The position numbers were made by a program, and so were the translations under genes. From contig DAISIK010000010.1 of assembly GCA_036822055.1 (NCBI GenBank), forward strand, positions 13,834 to 77,833: 64,000 bases of DNA. Direction: 5' to 3'. The notes under the pieces were generated by a model, which worked only from the letters and a program-made list of their open reading frames with translations, ran no database searches and was not told the origin of the DNA. This document shows positions 43,933 through 52,090 of the stretch, piece by piece. Origin of the DNA: DAISIK01 sp036822055. Its GTDB lineage: Bacteria > Verrucomicrobiota > Verrucomicrobiia > Opitutales > Puniceicoccaceae. The first letter of the stretch is position 1; every line of letters starts with the position of its first letter.

Positions 43933-44970
43933 TCAGCCTCCGATGTAGAACATCTCAATTTTGGGGTTTCCCAAAGTGTTCTCCTGACGGATCTCGGAGT
44001 ATCGATCTGACCTCGCCCGCCAAAGCTTGGCCAAATGATGCCGCAAATCCTCATCGGAGGGATTCTTCTCTCGAAGAAATTGTCTCAGATCGTGGCCAGT
44101 GCTCGCGAAAAGACAGGTGTAGAGCTTGCCATCGGTCGAGAGCCTCAGTCGGGTACAGTTACCGCAGAAAGGCTGGGACACCGAGGTAATCAGGCCTATT
44201 TTTCCAGAACCATCCCGATGGCGGTAGGTCTTTGCTACCATCTGACTTGAAGAGAGGTCCTCTGCTTGCAGATCAAAGTCTTGCCGAAGAATCTCCAGTA
44301 TTTCCTGCCCGGAAACCACTCGCTCCTTCGACCAGCCGTTGTGGTTTCCCACATCCATGAACTCGATAAAACGAATCTCTACCCCGAGGGATTTCGCCAT
44401 ATGGGCCAAGGGCAGAATCTCACCCTCATTCACACAGCGTTCGACAACCGTGTTCAGCTTCACCCGCATTCCCCATTGAAGGGCCGCTTTGATTCCGTCC
44501 AGAACCACCTGGGATCCGACCCCACGGCCATTAATCGTTCCGGTAAGCTCCGAATCGAGTGCATCCAAACTCACGGTCACGCGATCCAAACCCGCCCGAT
44601 AAAGGTTTTCGGCCATTTCAGCGAGGCGCACCCCATTCGTCGTCAGTGCCAAATCTTCAATCCCTGGCATTGCCCTCAGGCTCTTCACGATCGACACCAG
44701 GTCAGGCCGCAGGAGAGGCTCCCCTCCAGTCAAGCGGACCTTGGTCACCCCGAGGTCAACCAGTGCCGCAACTGTGCGGGTCAATTCTTCGAACCCCAGC
44801 CACTCGCTTTTCCTCAGAAAAACATAGTCCGGCCCAAAAATCTCCTTTGGCATGCAGTAGGTGCAGCGCAGGTTGCAGCGATCAATCAGGGAGATCCTCA
44901 GGTCCCGTACCGGCCGCCCCATCTGGTCCAGTGTCTTCCTCGGTTGCTCCTTCACTCCAGGCTCTCCCAT
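43933..44970 (-). CDS. moaA: GTP 3',8-cyclase MoaA
   Basis: Radical SAM enzyme starting molybdenum-cofactor synthesis. The SAM cluster cysteines are in DRCNLRCTYCMP; the C-terminal GTP-side cluster is in FCGNCTRLRLSTDGKLYTC; the protein ends in the required Gly-Gly (MFYIGG). ATG 44970 overlaps the preceding fusion gene by 19 bp; an in-frame GTG at 44955 would overlap its stop exactly as GTGA and is also likely. It is the last gene of the Moco operon. 43754-43932 downstream of it holds no gene I accept. Confidence 0.95.
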   Translation of the reverse strand: MGEPGVKEQPRKTLDQMGRPVRDLRISLIDRCNLRCTYCMPKEIFGPDYVFLRKSEWLGFEELTRTVAALVDLGVTKVRLTGGEPLLRPDLVSIVKSLRAMPGIEDLALTTNGVRLAEMAENLYRAGLDRVTVSLDALDSELTGTINGRGVGSQVVLDGIKAALQWGMRVKLNTVVERCVNEGEILPLAHMAKSLGVEIRFIEFMDVGNHNGWSKERVVSGQEILEILRQDFDLQAEDLSSSQMVAKTYRHRDGSGKIGLITSVSQPFCGNCTRLRLSTDGKLYTCLFASTGHDLRQFLREKNPSDEDLRHHLAKLWRARSDRYSEIRQENTLGNPKIEMFYIGG

Positions 44971-46442
44971 TCCTTGATCGAACGCGTCCAGGCGTACCAG
45001 TTCTTCGGATACTTCACCTTTTCGAGCACTTTTCGGCTCCGCACCCCTCCCGCACAGCACAGGACCACCGGTCCCTCAATCGAACTTTCCGTCAACTCTC
45101 CCCACCTCGCGGACGGAAAAAGAAGCATGCGCTCGAGGTCTACAGAAGCTATCTCCACTTCAGACGCTTCGCGAAGGTCAATTGTTGTTGCAAGTCTCTT
45201 CAGCCTCCGTGCCGTCTCTCCCGGATACAATAATCCGGTCACCGGCCTTGGCCATCCCTCTCCGCCCTGGCAAGCGCAGCCCTCCCGACGACTCCGTCGA
45301 ATTTTCCACGTTTGACCGCTCAGAATGTCGACGTGGAGGGTCTCTGCCCCCAGGCGTCCCGGCAGTTTCAAGAGGATCTTGAGGACTTCCGTAGCCTGCA
45401 GCATTCCGAGCGTCCCCGGGGTTACCCCGAGGATGCCAGCCTCCGCACAATTGCAAACGGCTCCCGGAGGCGGTGCCTGGGGCCAGAGGCACCGGAAACA
45501 GCCATTTTCGGGCTGGCCTGGGTCAAAGACCTGGACTGCTCCATCCCACTGGTAAACCGACGCCTGGACAAGGGGCACACCGGAGTTCCAGGCAAAGTCA
45601 TGAACCAGATATTTACTCTCAAAATTATCGGTCCCCTCAACCGCCACGTCACAGTCCTTCAAAAGCCCGGGTAAATTCTCCGAGGTCGCCGGATCATTGA
45701 TTGCCAGAATGCTTAGATTCGGATTCATCTGCCGGAGCCGTTCCCCGGCCACCGCCGCCTTGTATCGACCCTCATCGGCTGGATTAAAAAGAATCTGGCG
45801 ATGCAGATTGGACCGTTCGACCCGGTCGCCGTCGATGATGGTGAGGTGCCCTACTCCAGCCGCCGCCAAATACTGCAGTAGGGGACACCCGAGACCTCCG
45901 GCTCCGACGACCAAAACCCGCGCCCCAGCGAGCCGCTCCTGTCCCTCTCTTCCTACCGCCGATAGAGCAACCTGACGGCTGTAGATCGGGTCGTCTGCCA
46001 CCGAGGGTGCTTCACTTTTGGATCCGGAACTGGCGTGGACCCAGACCACCGAACCATCTTCATACGCCTCCTGCTTCCAAACCGGTAGTCGCTCCTTAAT
46101 CGTATCCATTATCCAACGACAAGCGAGAAAGGCCTCTTGGCGATGGGCGGCAGTCACTCCGATCCAGATGGCACAATCGCCGATCGAGAGTCGACCGAAG
46201 CGGTGGACTCCGAGTGCTTCAATTATAGCAAAGCGGCGTTTGGCTTCCTCGAGAATCTGAGCGCCTTCCCGTTCCGCCATCACGGTGAAAGCCTCGTAGT
46301 GAAGATCCCGCACAGCCCTGCCCTCGTGGTGGTTCCGCACCCAGCCTTCGAACGAGACAAAGGCCCCCGCCGCCGCGTCTTTCAGCCTGGATCCCAACTC
46401 GATAGGATCGATGGGCGCCTTTTGGATCAGAAATTCGGCCAT
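44952..46442 (-). CDS. MoaE-MoeB-rhodanese fusion protein
   Basis: A single 496-residue chain combining three activities of molybdopterin synthesis. Residues about 1-140 are MoaE, the large subunit of molybdopterin synthase, with Lys116 and Lys123 in TIKERLPVWK. Residues about 150-385 are an E1-like MoeB/ThiF adenylyltransferase with GAGGLG (180-185), NLHRQ (213-217) and cysteines 315/318 (CFRC) and 389/391 for zinc. Residues about 415-496 are a rhodanese domain with active loop CAGGVR, Cys463. It would activate, sulfurate and use the MoaD protein encoded just upstream. Start at ATG 46442, 19 bp after the moaD stop; the frame is open 9 codons earlier. Confidence 0.93.
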   Translation of the reverse strand: MAEFLIQKAPIDPIELGSRLKDAAAGAFVSFEGWVRNHHEGRAVRDLHYEAFTVMAEREGAQILEEAKRRFAIIEALGVHRFGRLSIGDCAIWIGVTAAHRQEAFLACRWIMDTIKERLPVWKQEAYEDGSVVWVHASSGSKSEAPSVADDPIYSRQVALSAVGREGQERLAGARVLVVGAGGLGCPLLQYLAAAGVGHLTIIDGDRVERSNLHRQILFNPADEGRYKAAVAGERLRQMNPNLSILAINDPATSENLPGLLKDCDVAVEGTDNFESKYLVHDFAWNSGVPLVQASVYQWDGAVQVFDPGQPENGCFRCLWPQAPPPGAVCNCAEAGILGVTPGTLGMLQATEVLKILLKLPGRLGAETLHVDILSGQTWKIRRSRREGCACQGGEGWPRPVTGLLYPGETARRLKRLATTIDLREASEVEIASVDLERMLLFPSARWGELTESSIEGPVVLCCAGGVRSRKVLEKVKYPKNWYAWTRSIKEWESLE

Positions 46443-46461
46443 AGAGTCCGCTGACCGCCTC

Positions 46462-46707
46462 TTAACCACCGGCCACCGGAGGAATGAATGCTAATTTCAT
46501 GCCGTGCTTAAGCCGCAGGTCGAGCGAATGATAGGTATTCTCCCAGGCAACTTTGACCTGGGTAACCTCCAGGGTAAAACCGTACTTGGCCGCCAGCTCC
46601 TGGTAGAGCTCGGCAGCGTCCTCTGCCTCAGTTTCAAGAACCTCTTCGGAGCGCTGAGCCTGCTCCCGAAGGATTGCAAAGTAAAAAAGGGAGATCGTTT
46701 TACTCAT
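46462..46707 (-). CDS. moaD: Molybdopterin synthase sulfur carrier subunit MoaD
   Basis: Ubiquitin-like small protein, 81 residues from ATG 46707, ending in the Gly-Gly that is adenylated and thiocarboxylated (FIPPVAGG). LFYFAILREQAQRSEE and YQELAAKYGF are typical. Followed by the MoaE fusion gene, which contains all the partners it needs. The 100 bp between it and moaC contain no gene. Confidence 0.93.
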   Translation of the reverse strand: MSKTISLFYFAILREQAQRSEEVLETEAEDAAELYQELAAKYGFTLEVTQVKVAWENTYHSLDLRLKHGMKLAFIPPVAGG

Positions 46708-46807
46708 TTCCAAACCTGTTATTAAAAGTCTGCAATGTCCGCCCGATCAATCAACTTGGCAAGCCTCGCCCGCGAGTCGGCTCAAATCGGCAGCACCTCC
46801 ACTGCCC

Positions 46808-47299
46808 TCATTCTCGACTGATCGTTCGCTTTCCCCCAACTTTCTCAAGCAACCGAACCCGCTCGATCGTGATATCCGCACTGAGAGCCTTACACATGTC
46901 AATGATGGTCAGGGCCGCCACACTCACTCCCGTGAGGGCCTCCATCTCCACCCCGGTTTTGTGGCTTACCCCAACCTCGCAGATCAGACGGAGCCCCTCA
47001 TCCACTTCCTCTTTCGCAAACTTGCATCTTTCGATCGCCAGCGGATGGCAGAAGGGGATCAGTTCAGAGGTCTTTTTCACAGCTTGCGTGCCAGCGATCA
47101 CAGCCGTCTGCCAGACACTTCCTTTGGCAGATTGCCATCCGCTTTGAGAAAGTGCGGCAAAAACTTCCGGGGGGAAGATGACCACCGCTTCAGCTTTAGC
47201 TATCCGAGTCGTCGGTGTCTTCGTGCTAATGTCGACCATCATCGGATCGCCCTTATCATCCAGATGATTGAGGCCGGGGTTTTCAGTAGGTTTTTTCAT
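46808..47299 (-). CDS. moaC: Cyclic pyranopterin monophosphate synthase MoaC
   Basis: Second step of Moco synthesis. PMMVDISTKTPTTRIAKAEA, then KKTSELIPFCHPLAIERCK and TGVEMEALTGVSVAALTIYDM-like TIIDMCKAL carry the family's conserved Lys, His and Glu. The start ATG 47299 overlaps the moeA stop as ATGA; another in-frame ATG at 47308 exists. 163 residues, normal length. Confidence 0.95.
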   Translation of the reverse strand: MKKPTENPGLNHLDDKGDPMMVDISTKTPTTRIAKAEAVVIFPPEVFAALSQSGWQSAKGSVWQTAVIAGTQAVKKTSELIPFCHPLAIERCKFAKEEVDEGLRLICEVGVSHKTGVEMEALTGVSVAALTIIDMCKALSADITIERVRLLEKVGGKRTISRE

Positions 47300-48483
47300 G
47301 GTCTCCATGGTCGGAATGCAAAGGGTTGACCAGGCCTTATTAAATTGGAGGCTGGCGGAATTTCCAGAAACCCATCCGTTCGGGCAAGGCAACCAAGGTC
47401 ACCAGAGTTTCCATGCTGCGAAGGGATCGCCATCCCAGCCCGCAAACTGCAGGCCAAATACCGTGTCGAGTCGGTTTGTGTCGGATGATCCCCGGCCACC
47501 GGTACCAGAGAGGTCTTCTCCGGCTTGATACCGCGCAGTCGATCGAGGGTCGGAAGCACATGACGGTAGAACGTAAACAAAGCAGCGAGGGGGTTTCCAG
47601 GCAGACCGAACAACAGTACTTTCCCTTTCTGCGCGACCGCCATCGGATGCCCGGGCCGCTGGCCGACCCGATGGAAGAGAATTTCAAAGCCGGATCCCTC
47701 AATTGATCGAAGGCCGTAGTCCTTTCTGCCCTTAGACATCGCTCCACAAATGATGACCAGATCGCTTTCTTCAGTTGCTCGAACGATCTCCTCACCGAGC
47801 ATCGCTTCGTTATCCGGCAAGTGAATGCTGCTGAAGACTACATCACGGAAACTCGCGAGACTGGCTTCCAGGGTCGCCGCATGAGTACCAAAAATCTGCC
47901 AGGGCAAAGCCTTCCCCACCCCCGCAGATACCACCTCATCCCCAGTCGTAATCAGCCTGATCCGAATCGTTCGGTTCACCACCAGGCGGTTGAATCCCTC
48001 ACTGGTTGCCAAAGCGAGATGCGCGGCGTGGAGGCGGGAGGACTTTTCCAGAACGACGGTTCCAGCCGGATAGTCTGCACCCTCACGGTGAACATACTGC
48101 CAACGGTCAAGTTCTCCTTCCTTGATGCGGAGTTCCTTCTCCCCCACGTCGCACCATTCCACCGGCACCACACAATCACTTCCCAACGGAAGTACAGCTC
48201 CGGTACTTACCTCGATCGCCTTCTCCCTCGTCGCGAGGGGGAAGGGCTCAGCACCTGCTGGAAGGTAGCCAGCTACGCGGAAAGTCTTCCTCCCCTCCTT
48301 CCAGGTATCCCAGTCGATGGCGTATCCATCCATCATCACCCGGTTGAAAGGAGGGGCAGGACGCGTCGAGTGTACCGATTGAAGGAGAGCCCGACCAACC
48401 GCCATACGACTATCCATCTCGATCGCCTCCACGGGCTCAACCCGCTGATTCAAGAGCGCATCTACCTCCTCGACTGTGATCAT
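47296..48483 (-). CDS. moeA: Molybdopterin molybdotransferase MoeA
   Basis: Inserts molybdate into adenylated molybdopterin. RPAPPFNRVMMDGYAI, LPLGSDCVVPVEW, VSAGVGKALPWQIFGTHA and KGKVLLFGLPGNPLAALFTF are diagnostic. 395 residues. First gene of the operon moeA-moaC-moaD-moaE/moeB/rhodanese-moaA. The molybdopterin adenylyltransferase (mogA) is not in the window. Confidence 0.95.
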   Translation of the reverse strand: MITVEEVDALLNQRVEPVEAIEMDSRMAVGRALLQSVHSTRPAPPFNRVMMDGYAIDWDTWKEGRKTFRVAGYLPAGAEPFPLATREKAIEVSTGAVLPLGSDCVVPVEWCDVGEKELRIKEGELDRWQYVHREGADYPAGTVVLEKSSRLHAAHLALATSEGFNRLVVNRTIRIRLITTGDEVVSAGVGKALPWQIFGTHAATLEASLASFRDVVFSSIHLPDNEAMLGEEIVRATEESDLVIICGAMSKGRKDYGLRSIEGSGFEILFHRVGQRPGHPMAVAQKGKVLLFGLPGNPLAALFTFYRHVLPTLDRLRGIKPEKTSLVPVAGDHPTQTDSTRYLACSLRAGMAIPSQHGNSGDLGCLARTDGFLEIPPASNLIRPGQPFAFRPWRP

Positions 48484-48519
48484 TGCCTCTAGATCATCGA
48501 TTCGATTAGTTAGCCCGAC

Positions 48520-48556
48520 AAGCCGAACCGCAACATTGGGCAGGGTGGTTCGACTT
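48520..48556 (-). promoter_or_regulatory. Structured leader upstream of the Moco operon
   Basis: In the minus-strand leader of moeA, AAGTCGAACC (48556-48547) pairs with GGTTCGGCTT (48529-48520) over 10 bp with one G-T wobble, around a 17-base loop, about 36 bp before the start codon. It lacks features that would let me call it a molybdenum-cofactor riboswitch, but its position suits control of translation or transcription of the operon. Confidence 0.35.
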
Positions 48557-48560
48557 TCAG

Positions 48561-48593
48561 AAAAAGCATGGACCGAATGCCCATTCTTCGGTC
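48561..48593 (-). terminator. Terminator-like hairpin after lpxB
   Basis: On the minus strand GACCGAA (48593-48587) pairs with TTCGGTC (48577-48571) around a 9-base loop, followed by CATGC and five T. It lies between the lpxB stop and moeA, so it probably ends the lipid A transcript or attenuates entry into the Moco operon. The gap between stem and T-run weakens the call. Confidence 0.45.
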
Positions 48594-48667
48594 GTCCGAC
48601 AAGTCCATCCCTATAGAGTTAGGAAGTGGATACAAGGTGGACCCATCCACAAAAGAGCAAATAAGCA

Positions 48668-49885
48668 TCATTCCACGGACCTGAGGACCCTCAGATCATC
48701 CGAAAGGTGCCCACCCAACCACTCGGCTGGATCAAGATTACTCTCAGCAGCCAGCATCGACCAGAGCTCACTTGCGCATATCCTCGTCTCTTCCCTGCGC
48801 CTCGAATCATTCAAGCAAACATCCAACTCGGTCGCCAGCATCTCAGGTTTGGCAGCCCCCTGGAGGTATTCGGGATATACCGGTCGATCGAGGAGGATAT
48901 TTGCAATGCCCAGCCAACGCACCTTCACCAGGCGTTTCCCCAGGCTGAAGGTCAATGGATGGGTCCGATAAACAATCGCCCCGGGCACTCCCGCCAGTGC
49001 ACACTTGAGCGACATCGTACCGGAACTCGTTAACACCGCAGCAGCTCGCACTTCTCCTTCTTTTCCATCTAGGTAAATCAAGCGATCCGTATCCAAGCCT
49101 TCCTTACTAAACTGCTTAATCAACGATTCGATAACCTCGCGGACCCGATCATCGGCGCAGCGGACGACCGCTGGACGCCTTCCGGCTTCTGGTTTGGATC
49201 GCGCCCAGTGAGCATACGCGTTGAGGAGTACCGGAAAGATCCGCTGCACCGGACCCCTCCGCGAACCAGGCAAAAGGAGAATCGGGCCGCCTGGATCATA
49301 CTCCAGACCGAGCTCGAAATCCGCCGCCGTAAAAGGGTGCCCGAGAAATCGGGTCTTGAGCGTGGTGTCCCGGTAGAAATCGACCTCGAAAGGAAAGATC
49401 ACCCCGAGTTCGTCGAGACTTTCCGCCATTTTAAATCGTCTCCCCGCCTTCCAGGCCCAGATTTGCGGACTAATGTAGAATACCACCCTAATCTCACCTC
49501 CGCCAGCCCGGGAGAGACCCCGCCGCTTCAATTCATCTGCCAGGCGCAGGTTAAAACCCGGGTAGTCCACCAGACAAATCACCCGGGGGCGGTGGGCTTC
49601 AATCCAGCGGAGTGTCTCAGCAAAGAGTCGCCTAAAAAACCCATAGTGACGAACCACCTCCACTAGGCCAACAATCGACCAGCGAGTCATGTCACAGAGC
49701 AGATCGGCGCCCGCCTTCTCCAGATTTGGACCGCCGAGAGCCGCTATCTCAAGATTCGGCTGGAGTTGCTTCAGCTTCTTAACCGCCGCCCCGGCATGCT
49801 CGTCCCCCGAGTGCTCTCCCGCAATCAGAAGCAAATCTGGTCGCGCCCGAGGTGCTCCGAAAGGTTCAAAGTCCGGCTTTTCCAT
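48668..49885 (-). CDS. lpxB: Lipid-A-disaccharide synthase
   Basis: Glycosyltransferase joining UDP-diacylglucosamine and lipid X. LLLIAGEHSGDEHAGAA, ALGGPNLEKAGADLL, VVFYISPQIWAWKAGR, VIFPFEVDFYR, FLGHPF and LLLPGSRRGPVQRIFP match the family. From ATG 49885 it has 405 residues and overlaps the preceding oxidoreductase gene by 20 bp; a GTG at 49900 is the alternative. It is followed by a hairpin and the Moco operon. Confidence 0.95.
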   Translation of the reverse strand: MEKPDFEPFGAPRARPDLLLIAGEHSGDEHAGAAVKKLKQLQPNLEIAALGGPNLEKAGADLLCDMTRWSIVGLVEVVRHYGFFRRLFAETLRWIEAHRPRVICLVDYPGFNLRLADELKRRGLSRAGGGEIRVVFYISPQIWAWKAGRRFKMAESLDELGVIFPFEVDFYRDTTLKTRFLGHPFTAADFELGLEYDPGGPILLLPGSRRGPVQRIFPVLLNAYAHWARSKPEAGRRPAVVRCADDRVREVIESLIKQFSKEGLDTDRLIYLDGKEGEVRAAAVLTSSGTMSLKCALAGVPGAIVYRTHPLTFSLGKRLVKVRWLGIANILLDRPVYPEYLQGAAKPEMLATELDVCLNDSRRREETRICASELWSMLAAESNLDPAEWLGGHLSDDLRVLRSVE

Positions 49886-50846
49886 TCTGGGCAAACTCAC
49901 CCATCGCCGCCTGCTGGGATTGAATCAGCTCGGTAACGTCCAGCGCCACCTCGAGAGCCAGGGATCCAAACGAAGCATCTACCCTCGGGGTTTGGCTCTT
50001 GCGCACGGAGTCAAGGAATGAGCTTAGCTCCAACTTCAGCGGCTCCCCCTTGTCGATCGGGATTTCATCGCGATCCAGGCTGGTCCCATTGATCTGCAGG
50101 AGGTGCCCACTCTGGTTCATGAAATCGAGTGATAGGTATTTCCGGGGCTGAAAAACCCGGATCTCACGGAGCTTCTTCTGGCTCACTCGGCTGGTATTGA
50201 TGTTTGCCACACATCCGTTTTTGAACCTGATTCGCGCGTTGGCGATATCCTCGGTTTGCGAAACCACGTTCACCCCAACCGCATCCAGATGCTCGATTGG
50301 CGATTTTACCAACTCGAGGATAATCCCGATGTCATGAATCATCAGGTCGAGAACCACCCCGACCTCCGTCCCCCGCAATTGGTAGGGCGCCAGGCGATCC
50401 GCCGTGATATAGCGTGGAGAGCAAACGGCCTCCTCCAGAAATGACATCACCGGATTGAAATGCTCGATATGGCCCACCTGGACAATCGCTCCCGAGGCTT
50501 TGGCCGCTGCCAGAATTTGGGCTGCTTCTTCGCGGCTCGAACAAATCGGCTTTTCGATCAAAAGATCAACCCCCTTCTGTAGTAACGGAACCGCTACGTC
50601 TCGATGCCGATCAGTCGGCACCACTACTGAAACTGCGTCGCAGGCAGCTGCGAGATCGTCGAGGGATTCAAACAATTCGCAGTTGTACAGCTCACAGATT
50701 TCTTCTCCGCGGTCGCGATCCTCTTCCACCACTCCCACCAATTCACATACCTCGCTCAGTTCGTGATAAAGCCGGGCGTGGTGCCTCCCAAGGTATCCAA
50801 CCCCGACTACTCCCACACGAATTTTCCCTGTTTTTTCTATGTCCAT
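49866..50846 (-). CDS. Gfo/Idh/MocA-family oxidoreductase
   Basis: NAD(P)-dependent sugar oxidoreductase: VGVVGVGYLGRHHARLYHE binds the dinucleotide and LLIEKPICSS holds the catalytic Lys; VGHIEHFNP and VLDLMIHDIGIILEL follow. 326 residues. Its 3' end overlaps lpxB, and family members placed beside lpx genes (GnnA type) oxidise UDP-GlcNAc at carbon 3 to give lipid A with amide-linked chains. The transaminase partner GnnB is not in the window, so this role is a suggestion. Its start overlaps the galK stop by 10 bp. Confidence 0.85.
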   Translation of the reverse strand: MDIEKTGKIRVGVVGVGYLGRHHARLYHELSEVCELVGVVEEDRDRGEEICELYNCELFESLDDLAAACDAVSVVVPTDRHRDVAVPLLQKGVDLLIEKPICSSREEAAQILAAAKASGAIVQVGHIEHFNPVMSFLEEAVCSPRYITADRLAPYQLRGTEVGVVLDLMIHDIGIILELVKSPIEHLDAVGVNVVSQTEDIANARIRFKNGCVANINTSRVSQKKLREIRVFQPRKYLSLDFMNQSGHLLQINGTSLDRDEIPIDKGEPLKLELSSFLDSVRKSQTPRVDASFGSLALEVALDVTELIQSQQAAMGEFAQNGKAGL

Positions 50847-52081
50847 TTCAAATCTCCCGCTCCGAGCAACCTGGCTCCTTCGGCAGGTCCCGTCACAAAG
50901 AACCTTCCTTCTCTGCCGATTTTCTTCCGGTAACCTTCGCTCAGTTTCAGAGCTATCTCATCCAATGCTTCTGTCTCGCAAAGGGCTACGACCGAACCGC
51001 CGAATCCACCGCCAGTCATCCGTCCCCCAATCACCCCGGCTGGAGTCCCCATCTCCTGCAAGAGCCCGACCATCAGGTCCAGCTCGTCGCAGGAGACTTC
51101 AAAATCCTCGGCCAGAGACCGGTGGGAGGCGTACATCAAGGCTCCAAGGTCTGAGAATCTCCGCTCCTTCAAGCAATCCCTCGCTTCTATGGTTCGCTGG
51201 ATCTCCGTCACGACGTGCCGGGAACGCCGGTAGTTTTCCTCTCCCAGGTCGTTGCGTGCTCGATCAACCTGATCCATGTCCACCGTTCTCCACGAATCGT
51301 GCTTCAAGGTCTTCAAAGATTTTTCCGTACTCTCCCGGCGGAGTCGGTATTGGCCCTCCGCCAGCGAGTGAGCCACTCGGGTATCAGCCACCAGAATCGA
51401 AAGGTCCTCTGCTGCGAAGGGCACGTGCTCCACGGTCGCCTCGCAGCAGTCAATCAACAAGAAGTGGTTTGACCGACTGAGGGCCGAGCTGAACTGGTCC
51501 ATGATTCCGCAGGGCACCCCGGCAAAGGAGTGCTCAGCGCGCTGGGCCATCAGGGCCAGTTCACGTTTGTCCATCCCACTCGCCAGAAGATGGTCAACCG
51601 CCACCGCCGTCACCACTTCCAGAGCCGCCGATGAGGATAGACCTGCCCCGGCAGGTAGGCTCGATTCAAGGTGCAAATCAAAAGATGGCAAAGGCAGGTG
51701 GCCGAGGTCCGCAAACTCGGCCAGCACTCCACGAATGTAATTGGCCCAGGCCGGTATTCCTTTCTCCGGACGCCTCATCGTATCGATGAGTACCGGATGG
51801 GAATCGTGGCTGGTGCTCACCCGGACCACACCGGTCCCGCGACGCTCCCGAAATGCTGCTACGATTCCCCGTTCGATGGCAAACGGGAGGACAAAGCCGT
51901 CACAATAGTCAATGTGTTCCCCAATCAGGTTGACCCGGCCCGGAGCAACCGCCGTCCGAGCTGGTTCATCCTCGTAAACCCTTTTAAATCCAGAGCAAAC
52001 CTCTTCGACCAACTCCGCCAGTGGTCGATTGGGATCAACGGTGCTCCTGCCAGACATCGTGGGGGTAAATTCCGTGGTCAT
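50837..52081 (-). CDS. galK: Galactokinase
   Basis: GHMP kinase phosphorylating galactose. GRVNLIGEHIDYCDGFVLP is the galactokinase signature, LPAGAGLSSSAALEV the ATP-binding motif, CGIMDQFSSAL the Asp-containing segment, and GGRMTGGGFGGSVVAL motif 3. 414 residues. No other Leloir-pathway gene is adjacent; the neighbours are envelope genes. Confidence 0.93.
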   Translation of the reverse strand: MTTEFTPTMSGRSTVDPNRPLAELVEEVCSGFKRVYEDEPARTAVAPGRVNLIGEHIDYCDGFVLPFAIERGIVAAFRERRGTGVVRVSTSHDSHPVLIDTMRRPEKGIPAWANYIRGVLAEFADLGHLPLPSFDLHLESSLPAGAGLSSSAALEVVTAVAVDHLLASGMDKRELALMAQRAEHSFAGVPCGIMDQFSSALSRSNHFLLIDCCEATVEHVPFAAEDLSILVADTRVAHSLAEGQYRLRRESTEKSLKTLKHDSWRTVDMDQVDRARNDLGEENYRRSRHVVTEIQRTIEARDCLKERRFSDLGALMYASHRSLAEDFEVSCDELDLMVGLLQEMGTPAGVIGGRMTGGGFGGSVVALCETEALDEIALKLSEGYRKKIGREGRFFVTGPAEGARLLGAGDLKWT

Positions 52082-52090
52082 CGCAAGAGC

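Noticed and set aside
43795..44010. 71-codon plus-strand frame starting MSESLAFEQKKLL
   Set aside because: It overlaps the end of moaA by 78 bp on the opposite strand, has no ribosome site or recognised family, and starts at TTG.
44266..45315. 349-codon plus-strand frame opposite moaA and the fusion gene
   Set aside because: Rich in His, Arg and Pro as expected for an antisense shadow of a high-GC gene; no domain recognised.
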